This document shows, one piece after another, positions 44,168-56,591 of a stretch of DNA of 64,000 bases (position 1 is its first letter; each line of letters begins with the position of its first letter). Both the position numbers and the translations under genes were made by a program. Origin of the DNA: Moniliella sp. 'wahieum' (Eukaryota; Basidiomycota; Moniliellomycetes; Moniliellales; Moniliellaceae); assembly GCA_003971905.1 (NCBI GenBank), contig RSEE01000023.1:124001-188000 (forward strand), given 5' to 3'. The notes beneath the pieces were generated by a model that did not search any database, was not told where the DNA came from, and was given only the letters and a program-made list of their open reading frames with translations.

Positions 44168-44729
44168 GCGAGCCAATCACTGCTAGCCCATTTGTACCCA
44201 CCTCAGCCCCACCCCTCACCCGCCCCCCGCAAGAGGACCCTGTATGCTACACCAGGTCAGAGTGTAATTGTATCATGTTTTCCGCCTCCTCCGGTAGCTG
44301 CTTCCAAGCATCCTTTCTCCGTACTGCATGTATCTAGAAGACCTTCGCTTCTAAAGCTACCTGGTGGCGTGCATGTGAGGGAATATGGTGGATACAGTGT
44401 TCCGAGGAGAGGTACAGGAGACTGAGGCATAGCGCCTTATATGCAACCGAGGATCCGGGGGCACGGGTGCACCCACATGGACCGGAGGGGTATTTCCTAT
44501 CACGCCATGTCGCGTAAAAGGGAGCACTCCAACATCCTCAACACTTCAAGAGACTCAGAGAAACTCATCGTATGTGGGGGTTTGTGTTACATAGTAGGCT
44601 CGACGAGAAGGGGGGGAGGGGATCGCAAGGGGGGGTGGGGAGGAAGCGAACGGGAGGTGGACGCAGCCAACGGGGGAAGAGAAGTTGGAAGATGCCTGGG
44701 CAAGAGGATTGAATGGCCAACTCCAAGGC
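44168..44729. other. Convergent spacer between DAD3 and the Gly/Tyr/Gln-rich gene
   Basis: About 560 bp with no domain-bearing ORF. G-rich runs lie near 44610-44640. No other feature seen. Confidence 0.5.
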
Positions 44730-45323
44730 TTACCAGCCTCCCTGGTTGCCGCCGTAACCTTGCTGGCCGTAACCGCCTTGGGGTCCACCGTAACCGCCTT
44801 GGTTGCCGCCGTAGCCGCCCTGGTTACCGCCGTAGCCACCCTGGTTGCCATTGTAGCCGCCCTGGTTGCCACCGTACTTGTTGTCGCCGCCAAATCCGCC
44901 CGAAGCGAACGATTCCTCTTCCCTCTTGGCCTTGTGCTCCTCGTAGCGGCCGTGAATGTGCTCGCCAACCTTCTTGCCTACCTCCGCAAGAATGGCACCG
45001 CCAGCAATGGAAACAAAGTTGCCATGCTGCGAGCCGGTCGCCTTGTTGGCAGCAAAGCCAGCAAGGCCACCGAGGGCCATGGTGCCGAGACCGCGGTCAC
45101 CACCCTCGCCCTGGTTGCCTTGGCCATCAAACTCGTTGCCGCCGCGGTATTCCTGGTTGGCGCCGCCTTGGTACGATTGGGACTCTCCGTAGCCCTGGTT
45201 GCCCTGGCCGTAGCCTTGGTTTTGGCCGTAGCCTTGGTCTTGGCCGTAGCCCTGGTTTTGGCCGTAGCCTTGGTTTTGGCCGTAGCCGCCAGCGCCGGGT
45301 TCAGGGAATCCACCGTAGGACAT
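44730..45323 (-). CDS. Gly/Tyr/Gln-rich low-complexity protein with glycine-zipper-like core
   Basis: The intact ORF of 197 codons starts MSYGGFPEPGAGGYGQ. Residues 13-40 are repeats of GYGQNQ. The central part (about residues 82-140) reads LGTMALGGLAGFAANKATGS and NFVSIAGGAILAEVGKKVGE, a small-residue hydrophobic core typical of glycine-zipper proteins. HIHGRYEEHKAKREEE follows. The last 50 residues are GGNQGGYG repeats. Prion-like Gly/Tyr/Gln composition suggests a condensate-forming or membrane-associated stress protein, but function is unknown. Unlike most neighbours it needs no frame correction. The stop TAA lies inside GGTAAGCC, a perfect splice-donor context, so an extended spliced form is conceivable. 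It diverges from MSH6. Confidence 0.75.
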   Translation of the reverse strand: MSYGGFPEPGAGGYGQNQGYGQNQGYGQDQGYGQNQGYGQGNQGYGESQSYQGGANQEYRGGNEFDGQGNQGEGGDRGLGTMALGGLAGFAANKATGSQHGNFVSIAGGAILAEVGKKVGEHIHGRYEEHKAKREEESFASGGFGGDNKYGGNQGGYNGNQGGYGGNQGGYGGNQGGYGGPQGGYGQQGYGGNQGGW

Positions 45324-46443
45324 TGTGGTTGAGAGGGTTGGAAGGTGAGGTGGGAGGTGAGGTGGGGGAGGAGAGAGTGGGCAGGAAGCTCGTGGGGGGG
45401 AAAACCAGAGTGGAAGGTGGGGAGGCACCTTTTAAGAAGCGTAGGGCGCTGCTCCAACCCGCGCCGCAGCGACCAGTGAGCCTGCGCCGATGGAATGGAC
45501 AGTGGAGATGTCAAGCACAGGGCGGGAGGCAAGTGTGGTGCCGCTGTGTGACACAGTGGTGCGCAACGCACAGGGGCGCTGTCGGCGTTCCTCCTGCCCA
45601 CACGGCACTGCGGCCGCCTGTCCAGGCACCTGCGTGGACCGGGCTGTGCACGGCCGTCGGGGTGTGACATGATGTGACGCATCCGCAGACTGCTGGGCTG
45701 CGGAGGGCTGCGGACTGCGTTGCATTTGCTCAGCGGGCGGCCGGCCCGACGCAACCGGACGCATCATCATTGCATCAGATCCAGATGCGACCAGATGCCG
45801 CCGATAAGCGGAACTGGCCCTGTGCTGCGGACCACCGATGTTTGCGCTCGGCTGGCTCATTAGCGCTGCGCCGCGCTGCTGCTGGCTGCTGGCTGCGTGC
45901 AACCTCGGCCCGGACACCACCTGGCACCCGAGCTGCCCCAGGCTGCCCCGTGCTGCCCCCCTTGGCAGTCCCCAAACCGCGTGAGGTTGGCGGATAGAGC
46001 ACACTGCCCCTGCGCCCGCGCGTTCCTGGGTCGTCCAGCCCCAGGGTACTCAGTCGGAGTACTCGGTCTCCAGCGCTCAGCCCCTGGCAGGCGCCGGCTG
46101 CGCGGGTCTGCGCAGGCGTCTGCACTGCCACGTACTGCGCTGCGCTGGCCACGTCACCACCTCCGTCGGACATGCGCAGACCGCCCGCGCTGAGGCTATG
46201 CTGGGCGGAAATGCAGTTCCGCCCCTCGCCACGCGAGTGGATGGCGCGTACGGAACGCAACATTTCATTCACGCGGGACGCGGGACCGCCTCGCGTCGCG
46301 TTTGGTGGTCTGGTGCTTTCTGAGCGCAGCGCCGGTGAGGCGTCCGCCCCTGAGGCCTGCGGGGCGATGCTATCCATCTCGTCCTCCCAGTCGCGTCAGC
46401 GTCCGCGCGTCCGCCTCCCCGTCTGCGCCGCCACCACCCCGCC
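45324..46443. other. Divergent promoter region upstream of MSH6
   Basis: About 1.1 kb. Open frames on both strands (for example 45432-46004 and 45775-46377 minus) are composition-driven and domain-free. GGGTACTCAGTCGGAGTACTCGG lies near 46044. No RNA gene seen. Confidence 0.45.
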
Positions 46444-49400
46444 ATGGCACCGCGAAGCCAGCAGCAGTCGCTCCTCGGCTTCTTTGGCTCCTCACGCCCA
46501 GCGCTCCCCGCCTTCCGCCGTGCCCCGCCCGTCGCAGCCCTCCCGACCCACTGTCCACGGAGCGCTGAAGCCCACTCCTGCTGCGCGCACGCCGCCCCAG
46601 CGACTGCCCCGGTCGCTTCTCCCCCGCTCTCCTCGCCCACTCGCCCCCCCGGCCTCTCCTCGTCCAGCCGCGACTCCTCCGACGAACAGTCTGTGCGTGT
46701 CTGTCTCTCTGTCCCTCGCACGCGCATGCACTGTACTAACCCGGGTGCATGCAGGAACCGAGACGCCTGAAGCGCCCTCTGGTGTCTCAAGCCGTGCATC
46801 CAAGCGCTCGAAGATTGTCATCAGCGACGACGAATCTGATACGGAGTTGCCTGAGCTGAGCCTACTCCCTCGCGTTCCCGCCCTTCCATTCCCGTCACCC
46901 CTCGTCCGCAAGCGCTACCCTTCAAGGCCCAGCTGTTCGCCTCGCAATCGAAGCCTTCGGTGCGTCATCCCCCCCTCCCCCCCCCCCATCATATCATCAT
47001 CATGCCTGGATGCGTCATGCTGATTGACTGATAGACGCCTTCGCACGTACCCCGACCAACAAGGACGCCGCCGACCAACCCTTCTCTTTCCTCGTTGATG
47101 TTCGCGACAAGGAGGGAAACCGCCCCAACGATCCCGATTACGACCCTCGTACGCTCTACATTCCTCCTCGGCGTGGAATGAGTTTTCTCCGTTTGAAAAG
47201 CAGTTTTGGGGAATCAAGCAGGAACACTACGATACCGTGCTCTTTTTCCAAAAGGGCAAGTTCTATGAGCTGTACGAGGAGGATGCCCTCATTGGCCACC
47301 GCGAGTTTGATCTCAAGCTCACCGACCGCGTCAAGATGAAGATGGTCGGCGTACCGGAAAGCTCATTTGAGTTGTTTGCTGCCAAATTCCTTGCCCTCGG
47401 CTACAAAGTGGGGCGGGTTGACCAGTGCGAGACGGCGGTGCGCGGGGCATGCGTGCGCCCAAGGACCCAAAGATGGCGGACTGGTCACCCGAGAACTGCG
47501 TCACGTATTAACTACCGGGACGATTGTGGATCCCTCGGCATTGCAAGATGAGCTCAACAGTTACTGCGTCTCGATCAAAGAACATATCGATTGGCAGGCC
47601 GATCCGCAAGCCAATCATCCTTCGTTAGGGATCTGCGCCTTGGACGCCAGCACAGCCCAGTTTGACTCATGCACATCCTCGACGATGCAACGCGACCGCA
47701 ACTGGAGACCAGGCTCCGCTCGCTTCGGATCAAGGAGCTGTTGTACGAAAAGGGTGCCCTGTCCGAGCCCACTCTTCACTAGTCCGGGTTGTCTGCCAGC
47801 CTCGTGTCGCATCACCATGCTTAAGCCCGGAAAAGAGTTTCCTTCGTCGGCACAGGCCAAGGCCAAGCTGGATCAGCTCTTCCCTGAGGGAGATTACCCC
47901 GATGCAGTTGAAGCTCTGCTGGAACAAGATGAGGCTATGGCTTCGCTGGGGCGATGCTTACTACCTTGAACGCTCAATCTTGACAAGGATCTTGTGCGGA
48001 GCAGAATTTCGACCTGTACGATCCCTTACGCCGAGGAGAGTGCATGACACTCGACGCGCAAAGCTTGACCCACCTCAACGTGCTTCAGAATGATCAAGGA
48101 GAAGCGACGGGCACACTGCATACGCTGCTCAATCGTTGCGTCCCCTTTGGAAAGAGATTGTTCAACAATGGCTCGTCTCTCCCTTGGCCAAGGCAGAGCT
48201 GATCAATGATCGGCTCGATGCAGTGGAGGACTTGCTCTCCGATGAACGCTTCCATGACGACTTTCATCGCTTTGCCCTCCGCATGCCCGACATTGAGCGT
48301 AGCCTGGCCCGGATCTTTGCAGGCAAGGTCACATCCGCGACTTTCTTGCTGTTCTCACTGCCTTGGATAAGTTTGATGCTGCGTTTGAAGCATTGCAGGC
48401 CGCCGCTCAAGGTCATGCACATGCTGTACGCAACCTCTTGGCCGACTCTCTCCCTCTCCAGGATGTGATCCGCGATGTGCAAGCCAAGTTTAGCGTGGGA
48501 AAGGACGGGACATTCGAGCCCCTACCAGGACAGGACGCGGAATACGACGCAGCGTTCGCTGCGTTGCAGGAGGTGGAGCGAGCGCTCGAGCTTGAGCGTA
48601 CGGCGATGGCCAAGCAAGTCCGTGTGCCGTTATCGCAAGCCGTGTTTAAGCACATTGGATCGAAAGACATTTACCACTTGAATTGCCTCGAACTGTCAAG
48701 GTGCCCCCCAACTGGGTCACCATGAGCTCGACTAAAGCAGTGCATCGGCACTACAGCCCTACCTTACGGGCTCTGGTGCAAAAACTCAAGGAGGCACGTG
48801 AAACGCGCCTGGCGGCCTTGAGGGAGTTTTCGATGCGCTTGTTTGATGCCTTTACGACACACGCCGACTTGTTCCGTCACAATGTTGCGCTCGTAGCCCA
48901 GATCGATTGTTTGCTGAGTCTGGCCAAAGCGAGCCAGGCCATGGGTCAGCCCCTCTGCCGCCCTACCATCATTGATGCCCCGCAAGCCTCGTTTGAGTTT
49001 GAGACGCTTCGCCACCCTTGCCTTGCCGAACTTGCCCACGGTGAGTTTATTCCCAACAATGTTGCTCTCGGGCGCGAAGGCGGACACGAAGAGTGATGGT
49101 GCTTACGGGTGGCAACATGGCTGGAAAGAGCACCACAGCTCGAACCGCTACGGTTATTCTGGCCCAGGTGGGATGTCTCCTACCGGCTAGTAAGGCGCGA
49201 TTGGCCCCCGTTGACCGCATCGCGTCGCGGATGGGGGCCAATGATCAACTCTTCCGCCAAAACTCGACGTTTATGGTCGAGATGCTGGAGACGCACGAAT
49301 CGTGGAACAGTGCACGCCGCGTTCCTTGGTAATCCTCGATGAGCTGGGACGAGGAACATCAACGTTTGATGGCCAAGGGATTGCCTATGCCGTGCTGCAT

Positions 49401-49797
49401 CACCTGGTCATGCGGACGCGCTGCATTGGTTTCTTCCTTACCCACTACACCTCGTCGCTCGGGACTTTGCCTCCTACCCGCGCATTGCCAATCGGCATAT
49501 GCAGGTCCTCGTAGACCCGGCACGGGACGACGTGACGTTTACCTACGAACTCGTCCCAGGCGTGGCGAATCTTCCTACGGAACCCAAGTCGCTGCCTTGG
49601 CGGGCTTGCCACGGGAGGTGACCGACCGCGCTGCCGTGGTGGCCTCTGAGTTTGAAGCTGCGTCAACGCGAACAGAGCGCGCGGACTGTCTCTCGCTTTG
49701 CCATGGGCGCCCTCTGACTTTGCCTACCTGGTTGGACTGGGGCAGGGCACAGCCCAAGTGGGCCCCGAGGAAGAAGGTGAAGGATCAACTTTTCTGA
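46444..49797 (+). CDS. DNA mismatch repair protein Msh6
   Basis: Msh6 pairs with Msh2 (MutS-alpha) to bind base mismatches and short loops. The N terminus carries a PCNA-interacting box, QQSLLGFF (residues 7-14). An intron near 46693-46754 (with TACTAAC) and a second near 46970-47034 flank [15 protein letters not shown]. The mismatch-binding domain has [20 protein letters not shown] (47227-47286), with the Phe-x-Glu pair in KGKFYELYE, then [18 protein letters not shown]. The ATPase part has the Walker [11 protein letters not shown] (about 49107), [14 protein letters not shown], Walker [15 protein letters not shown] (about 49335) and [23 protein letters not shown] (about 49575) is the conserved end. 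At least ten frame changes are needed between 47430 and 49580, some only tens of bases apart; conserved residues survive in every segment. Confidence 0.88.
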
Positions 49798-50273
49798 CGA
49801 GCTGCTGTTGTCTCAATTGGACGTGTTAAGTGAGACGGTCACGGCTCAGTAACCGTTTGCTACCCTTCTGATCTCGTTCTTCATCCTTCCGGTTCTTCCA
49901 TTCTTTCTTTCCACACTTCCCGTTTTAACCCTCTCCATCCTCAACCATTATCCCTGTTCCTTCTTTTCGCCCCCTGCCTCTCTTTGCCTGCCGAAAGTCA
50001 ACAGCCCGGCAAGTGCATACAATTGCTTATGCTCCCGTAAAATGTATGGCCCGTAGCATTTCAAACACTTTTCGAAGTATGATTGATCAAATACAGCAAA
50101 GGCTGCACGAAACCAAGAAAGGGTGGGGAAAAAAGATGAGTAGATTGACAGTAACATAGGTAACCGCATAACTTGAATGCACACGCAGAGACCTGAGATG
50201 ATGGATTGATGGGGGAACAGAACCTGGGGAACGCGACAGGCGTGAGGTTGGTTAAATTGGTTAAAGCGAGTCA
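49798..50273. other. Convergent spacer between MSH6 and the trehalose gene
   Basis: About 475 bp, T/C-rich at first and then A/T-richer. No gene or RNA seen. Confidence 0.5.
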
Positions 50274-53200
50274 TCAACAGCCATCCTTCAGAAGAGTAGA
50301 AAAGGGGAAGAGCAAGAAGCGCGAACCACAAAATGAATCTTCAAGGCCCACCGCAGCGAATTTAGCCAGGACATCAATAATGTTGGCTGGAAGGTCCACG
50401 TGCCAATGGGCAATCGTTTTCTTTGTGGCGGGGCCGACAGTGACCGTGTAGAGGCTGAACGGGTGTCCCGACTCGAGGAGGGCATCGGGCTAACGGTACC
50501 ACCAGGTGCGATGAGGCAGGTGCGCGAGAGTAATTTCGTGCCATCGCCGTCTCCCACGGGTGCGGGACCAAGTCGTCATCTGACGCACCAAAGTCCTCAT
50601 CCCACACAGCGGCATCGTCCTTTTGAATCTTGTTCTCAATCGCCTCTTCGCGTGGGCCAGATCGGGGGAAGTGGTGCCGTCGATCCACTCCGGATTCAAA
50701 CGGCCTCGTTCGCGTTTTCGGGTGCGCCAGCGGCTCTGCCAGACCCTCCAGCGTGGGCGAAGCAGGACTGCGGGGCCGACGGAGGAGACCGCATTTTGCC
50801 AGCTTTCCCCAGCCCGGTTGACTGCCGTCAGCGCACGGAACATGTCCTCATCCGTCTTGTCGTCCCCAGCGCATAGGACAAACTGAGCAGAGGGATGAGC
50901 AGCAAGGATGCGCTTGACAATCTCGCCCTTGTTCACCGCGAGCGGGCGAACCTCAAGGTTTTTCTTGCCGACCATGACCTCAATTGGCAAACTGTTGAAA
51001 CTCAACATGTTCTCGAGGTGTGCTTGGCATTCCTTGGCTTGGAACGAGCCAAAGTCGGGGTCGAGCCGCGGTAGTGCCACGTAATAGAGCTCTTCTTCTC
51101 CTCAATAGCGGAGCCCGCAGTGCGCTGAAAAAGGATGTTAGTATCAAGTCAAATGCGAACCAAAAAAGGAGAAGCAAAGGAAAACATACCTCAGTGTAGT
51201 ACTCAAAGATGGCTCGGATGTCTTTTTTCCAGGTCATGTCAAGGTCCTTGGTAATGTTGATCCATGGCTGGCCCGCGCCGGGCTCCTTGATGAAGGAGCC
51301 ATGCTCGGCCGAGAACCCAATGTTGTCCAGATGCCCCAAGTGTTGGCTGAGGAACTTTTGGTCGCGACCCGAGATGATAAAGATCACATTCCGTGGGTCG
51401 GCACTGAGCTGGGCCAGCGTTTTAATCAGTCGGTCGGAGGGCAAGGCCATTTCAGGCACGCGCACAATTGGCGTCAACGTCCCATCGTAGTCCAACATAA
51501 TCAACCGTTGACCCAATCCCTGGGTTGGATCCCACCGCCGCCACCCAATCCGACTGGATGGCCTTCAGGTCCAGCTCGGGGGTGAGGTGAGACGTCTCTT
51601 TTCATGCAGCAGGTGAACCATCTGACGAATCAAAGTAGCTGCCCAAGTATGCGAGGTGTGCAGGGTGACTTGGTCGTAGGCGTGACGGTGGCGCAGCCTT
51701 CTCTTCCGAGCCGATGGTGAGACCTTCATTGATCGCCTTGGCCACCCCCACGTGTTCCAGGGGTTGACTTGGATCGCAGTGCGCAGCCGACTGGCAGTGC
51801 CGGTAAACTCGGAAAGGACGAGGGGGGACTTTTTGCCGTACTGCTCTTGGCAAATGACATATTCCATCGACGTTGCGTTCATCCCGTCCCGCACCGACGT
51901 GACCAAGGCCAAGTCGGCCACACTCAACAGAGCAAAGTACTCGTCTCGGTCAATGATCTGGTGGTAGTGGTGAACCGGGGCAAACGACAAGGAACCAAAC
52001 TCCGAGTTAATCTGGGACACGAGTTCGCTCACCTCCCGCTCGAGCGCGGGCGAGTCGTGCACCGCGGGCGCAGTGACTTGGATCAAGACCACTTTGCCTC
52101 TCCACTCGGGATACTCGTCCAGCAGCTTCTTGAACGCTTGCATCTTTTGCGCCACCCCACGTACCACATCCAACTTGTCCCGACCAACAATGATCTTTTT
52201 GTCCTTGTACATCCGCTTGAACGCCTCGATCTTTGGCCCCACACCAGGCGACATGGCTTCACTCGCGATGCGCGCCGCGTCAATCCCTACCGGGTTGTAG
52301 CTGATTGAAGTGACTTGACCATTCGTCGACTCAACAGTGTTGAAAGAGGCATCGAACCCACACACGCGAATGCACGAAGACAAGAAGTGGCGCGAGTAGG
52401 AGAAGGCTTGGAAGCAGGCCAAGTCGGCGCCAAGCATTCCCTCAAGAATCTCAGTCCGCTTGGGCAGGCAACGGAACACTTCACTCGACGGGAAGGGTGC
52501 GTGCATAAAGAACGTAATGTGAGCGTCGGGAACAGCGTGCGCAGCATCTTGGGCACCAAGAGAAGGTGATAATCGTGCACAATGACCATGTCTCCGGCTG
52601 GTACTCTTGCGCTACACGCTGGGCAAACGCCTCATTCGCCTTGTAGTACGCGTCCCACGTTGAATTGTCCCAAGTCGAGTCATTGACCGGGTTGACATCC
52701 TCCCACAAAAGGTAGTGCAGGAGAGGCCAAGAACCGTTTTGCAGTACCCCTCATAGAAACCGTGGGCCACCTTGGAGTCCATCCAGACCGGAACGTACTT
52801 GATCCCATGGGCCTCGTCCCCACCAAGCTGGACTTGTTCCTCAAACTCTTCCCTCCGCTCCTCTTTGGCCGCTGATGTGGCAGTGGGGAAGAGCTTGTGC
52901 AAACGAGAGGGGGTAACGGACTCAGGCACCGTCTTGGACTTCAATAACGGGAGGACTGCTTCGGCCTGGGATTTTGGTGCAGCGGACTCGGGGCCGTCCG
53001 TGCTCTCAGCATTGAAAGAGTCAATGCCCGGGCTTTCCAGATCGCTCAGCGCCTTTTCGATCTGTTCCTTCTCCTCGTCGGTTAACTGGGCAGTCTCCGT
53101 ACGCACGTCACCCAGCGCCTTGGACGCAAAGACAATGTCGCCGGGCCAACCAATAAAAGTCTGCTTGTGGGTCATGCATAGACTGCGTACACCACTGTTA

Positions 53201-54519
53201 ATGGCCGTGTGGCCACGGCGAGGAGTGAACACCCACTTCTCCGAGGTGAACGTGCTGTCCCGTGGCTCGGACGAATACGTCGCTTCAAAGTCTTCTCCCG
53301 GAGCGGCAGAAGAAGGCTCCGTGGAGGATAAAGGGCCGGTAGAAGAGGGTTCGTCGTGGCTCTTCACTTCATTGCGCAAGCCGGTCGGCGGAGCCAGAGG
53401 ACCCTGAGCATCGTTCAAGGCACCGTTCGGTGAGTGCGGGCTGGCATAATCAGAGCTTATCGGCGGCGTATCCATCGGGGTGAACCGGTCCTTGAGATCA
53501 TCCGTCTGCAGGTGCGCATCGTTGGGATCAGCCGCATCGTGATCCACCCAGGCCCGCCGGCCCGCACGGGCCTTGGCTCGCTGTTGGTTTTCCTCAAACA
53601 AGGCGTACATGTCTTGCCCTTCGAGACCATGAAGCGCCATGTGAGAGGCCTGGTTGTCGGCGTCACCTTTCTGGGCAGGTAGGCCGTGTCCCGCTGCAGA
53701 CATCTTCATGTGCATATCCGTCAGGATCGCTTCACGGCGAGCATCCGCCGCCCGCGCTACATTCCGGGATCGGGATGCTGCAGCAATGGCAGCCATGTTC
53801 TGCCGGGCCTCTTCCTGCTCTTGCTGAAGACGTTCATATTCCACCTCGGCAGCCGCATGAACCACAAAGGGGATGGAGTGGCTCACGTGAATGATACGGC
53901 CGGAGAGCGGGGTGTGGCCCATCTGGTTCGAATAGGCCTGCTCCAACTCGGCAAGGGAGGAGCGGATTTGGCTGATAGTTTCGAACTGAGGCCACTCGTC
54001 CTTTGGGTTGAGGTGAACATCGGCAGCAGCCGCAATGTTTTCAATGCTGCTCTTGTGCGGGTGGTGGCTGCCGACGCTCGTTCGGTGGGTACTTCCGGCG
54101 GACTGTGGCAGAGCATGAGATCCAGAGGGAGAAGAAGGAAAGCTTGATGGAGTAAGCGATCCATGTTGAGGTACATTAACCTCACTTATCGTAGGCGAGG
54201 GAGGCGGGGCGAGCGTCTCCAACCCTGACAGCGAGGCAATCGTGGGGGGTAAGAGTGAGCTCTGGGGCACAGGCTGTGACTCATGACTGCGGGGTTGGCG
54301 GCGCGAGTGGAAATGCCGGCCGCCCTTGTGGTTCGGACGTCCGTCCCCGGTTATGGTGGATAGAGGGACGGGGGAGGGGGAGATCGTCGATGCTTGTTTG
54401 GCGGTGTGGGCGATGTTTCCAACGGGAGCCGGCGGTAAGAGCTGGGGCTCATCGGCGTCCACGCCTGGCGAAGGGGATGAGGTGCCGCTGTGTTTGTTCT
54501 GCCCACTCGGTGTAGACAT
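50274..54519 (-). CDS. Trehalose-6-phosphate synthase/phosphatase, Tps2/Tsl1 type
   Basis: Protein of the trehalose synthase complex with a GT20 domain and a HAD phosphatase domain. Residues 1-200 are Ser/Pro-rich. GRIIHVSHSIPF (residues 207-218) is the first GT20 strand. An insertion follows before WVFTPRRGHTAIN (429-441) and IGWPGDI (456-462). VAHGFYEGYCKTV, WEDVNPVNDSTW, VIVHDYHLLLVPKMLR, HAPFPSSEVFRCLP and SVRDGMNATSMEYV continue the GT20 fold. The phosphatase domain has LDYDGTLTPIVR (about 51490-51455), FIISGRD and GDDKTDEDMF (about 50870-50840), so the catalytic Asp pair is present. The C-terminal frame ends SRFLLFPFSTLLKDGC at a stop, 50274-50276. Intron 51125-51189 joins YYTE to RTAG. 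Frame changes occur near 52720, 52600, 52510, 51760, 51560 and 50750. At about 1,390 residues it is longer than yeast Tps2, closer to Tsl1/Tps3. An intact HAD motif favours an active phosphatase. Confidence 0.88.
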
Positions 54520-55313
54520 GTCGTGAGGGGGTGTGTAGTTGGGATATAAGGGGTAGGGTAGCGGCGATGGAGGTGGTGGGGGAGGTGGTGCAGGTGGGAG
54601 GTGGTCGGGGGGGTTGAAGAAGGGACCGAATGGGTGGAGTTGGCCAGCTCATTTGGCGTTTCAGTTCAGGCAGCATCTGAAATTATAACAATACACGTCC
54701 GCCGGCACTGCGCGAGTGCAAGTGCACGGCCGCTGATGCCGCTGCCCCCGTGCGGGTCCTCAGCACTCAGCTCAGGCTGGGGGCATTTCTACCCCCGTGC
54801 TGTGACTTGTCCTTTCCGCATTGCGCCGCTGTCACACACCGTGTCCTTCATGCCTATCACCTCTCCCGCCAGTGCACTAGACAGCAGTCCGCGCCGTGCG
54901 CATTATAACCATCCCCTTCCCCAGCTCACGCCACCCTTCCATAGCCACAGGCTGAGGCTCTTCCCCATTTGTCACATATATGCACGCTTCCTTCACCCTC
55001 TGGCGCTCAGGCGTTCAGGCGCTCGTGCCTTTTGGAGGGTGGCGGCATGTGACACCACTTGGTGTGATGGCTTGATCGAGCTGGCAACCTGAGCGCTCAG
55101 GCTGGGCTGGGTAGTACAGAGTTCCGCGTCTCGCGCGCTCCGGATTAGTTACCGTCGGGCCTCGTTCCCCCTCCTTTGTTGCATTCAAGGTCGGACTAGC
55201 GTCAGGCCCTGCTGTTTCCGCCCCGCACACCAGGTGAGCTTCCTCTGTTCTCTCTTTTTCTGTTCTCTTCGTGTTTTTCTGGCGTTTGTCCTTTTTGCCA
55301 TCGGTTACAACAG

Positions 55314-55380
55314 ACGGTTCGGTTTAGACATAGCGCTTCCCCTGTCACAGCCTTAAGCTCTGTCAATGAAATAGACGCAA
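55314..55380. repeat. Diverged repeat, copy A
   Basis: ACGGTTCGGTTTAGACATAGC, then CAGCCTTAAGCTCTGTCAATG, matches copy B at 56722-56790 over most of its length. Confidence 0.7.
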
Positions 55381-56591
55381 CAGAGGGTCGGAGGACCTTC
55401 AAGCCACGGTACAAGAATTTATCTCTGACTGATTCCTATCTTCCCTTGATGCACAGTGCAATCGTCCTTAGCTTGGTAGCGTAGCTATACTTCAATCTCA
55501 GCATGGACGTGCTGAGGGGGGACCCTCAGACCTCAGCCTCTCAGCGCCTCAGCCCCGGCCCAAGGGGCATGCACTTCTATACTCACGCGCGATATATATT
55601 CACGACACATAAATCCAGTTCAGAGCTTGACAAACTCAAGTCGACAACATGATGGCTGAGGCCCTGAGGGCAGTATCAGCCCAATCCGCCGAGGGGGCAC
55701 ACAACAGGCAGTGGAAGCCTGCCGGGATCAGAGTTTTGTGTTGCGATGTGCCAACCAGGACCATACGTCATTCCAAAGCGGGGTATATATGACTTCTAAT
55801 ACTTCTGATTGGTCGCTGTGACTGCAGAGAAATCAACCACGCCTGTAACGGTGTGGCCTCCCGGGCGATAACAACCCTGATCATATGAGGGATTGTGAAA
55901 AGGATCCAGCCCTCAGGCTCGTCGGACAAGGGAGGGGACCAGATGTATATTAGACCCGAAGCGCGAGCTTCGTACCAATTAAAGAGTCGTCGTCCCTCTG
56001 CCTTGCTAGCTGTAGCCTTCCTAAGCTGCGTCCTATAGAGGGGCCGGTGTTGAGGGAGAGGACGTACTAGGACAAGACGATTGATCGCTTGCTTCCAATG
56101 CATGCTTAGTGCAGAGCGGGTCTTATACAGGCAAAGAAAAGCGGCGAAACTGTAGTCTGTTTTTCGCGAGACCAGATGGTTCAAAGTAGATCGGGCGCGA
56201 TCGCACGCGCACGGTTCATCCGGCTCTCGTAGAAGCCGAGAGCGTGCGATAAGGAGCAGCGGCGTCAACGAAAACATAGGCTTGTGACGTCGACGGTCTT
56301 TCCCCGTGAAAAGATGGCAGAGCTATACTGCACAAAACAAGATATGCACGAGAGAAAGTGCTCTCGGATGATTTCCTATTAGCACCGCGGTGCGTCGGCG
56401 AGGGCACCCACCCCCTATTTCACTTCTGCTTAGCTCCGTCAACACACGTTTTCATAGCCGGTATAATATGGAGAGTCTGCAGTATGTATACGGAGGACAG
56501 GCGCCCGATGAGGTCCTGGCCTGCAGTTGTGGTTCCCATGGTTTCCTAAACGGGTTTGGCGCCCACAAGCGACGCACGCCCCGTATGAACA

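Noticed and set aside
44441-45667. Plus-strand ORF of 408 codons
   Set aside because: It is the antisense shadow of the Gly/Tyr/Gln-rich gene at 44730-45323 and extends into low-complexity flank; composition is Arg/Gly/Ser-rich with no domain.
55768-56277. Minus-strand ORF of 169 codons
   Set aside because: Composition is not obviously noncoding, but there is no domain, no splice pattern and no promoter I can point to; left as uncalled.
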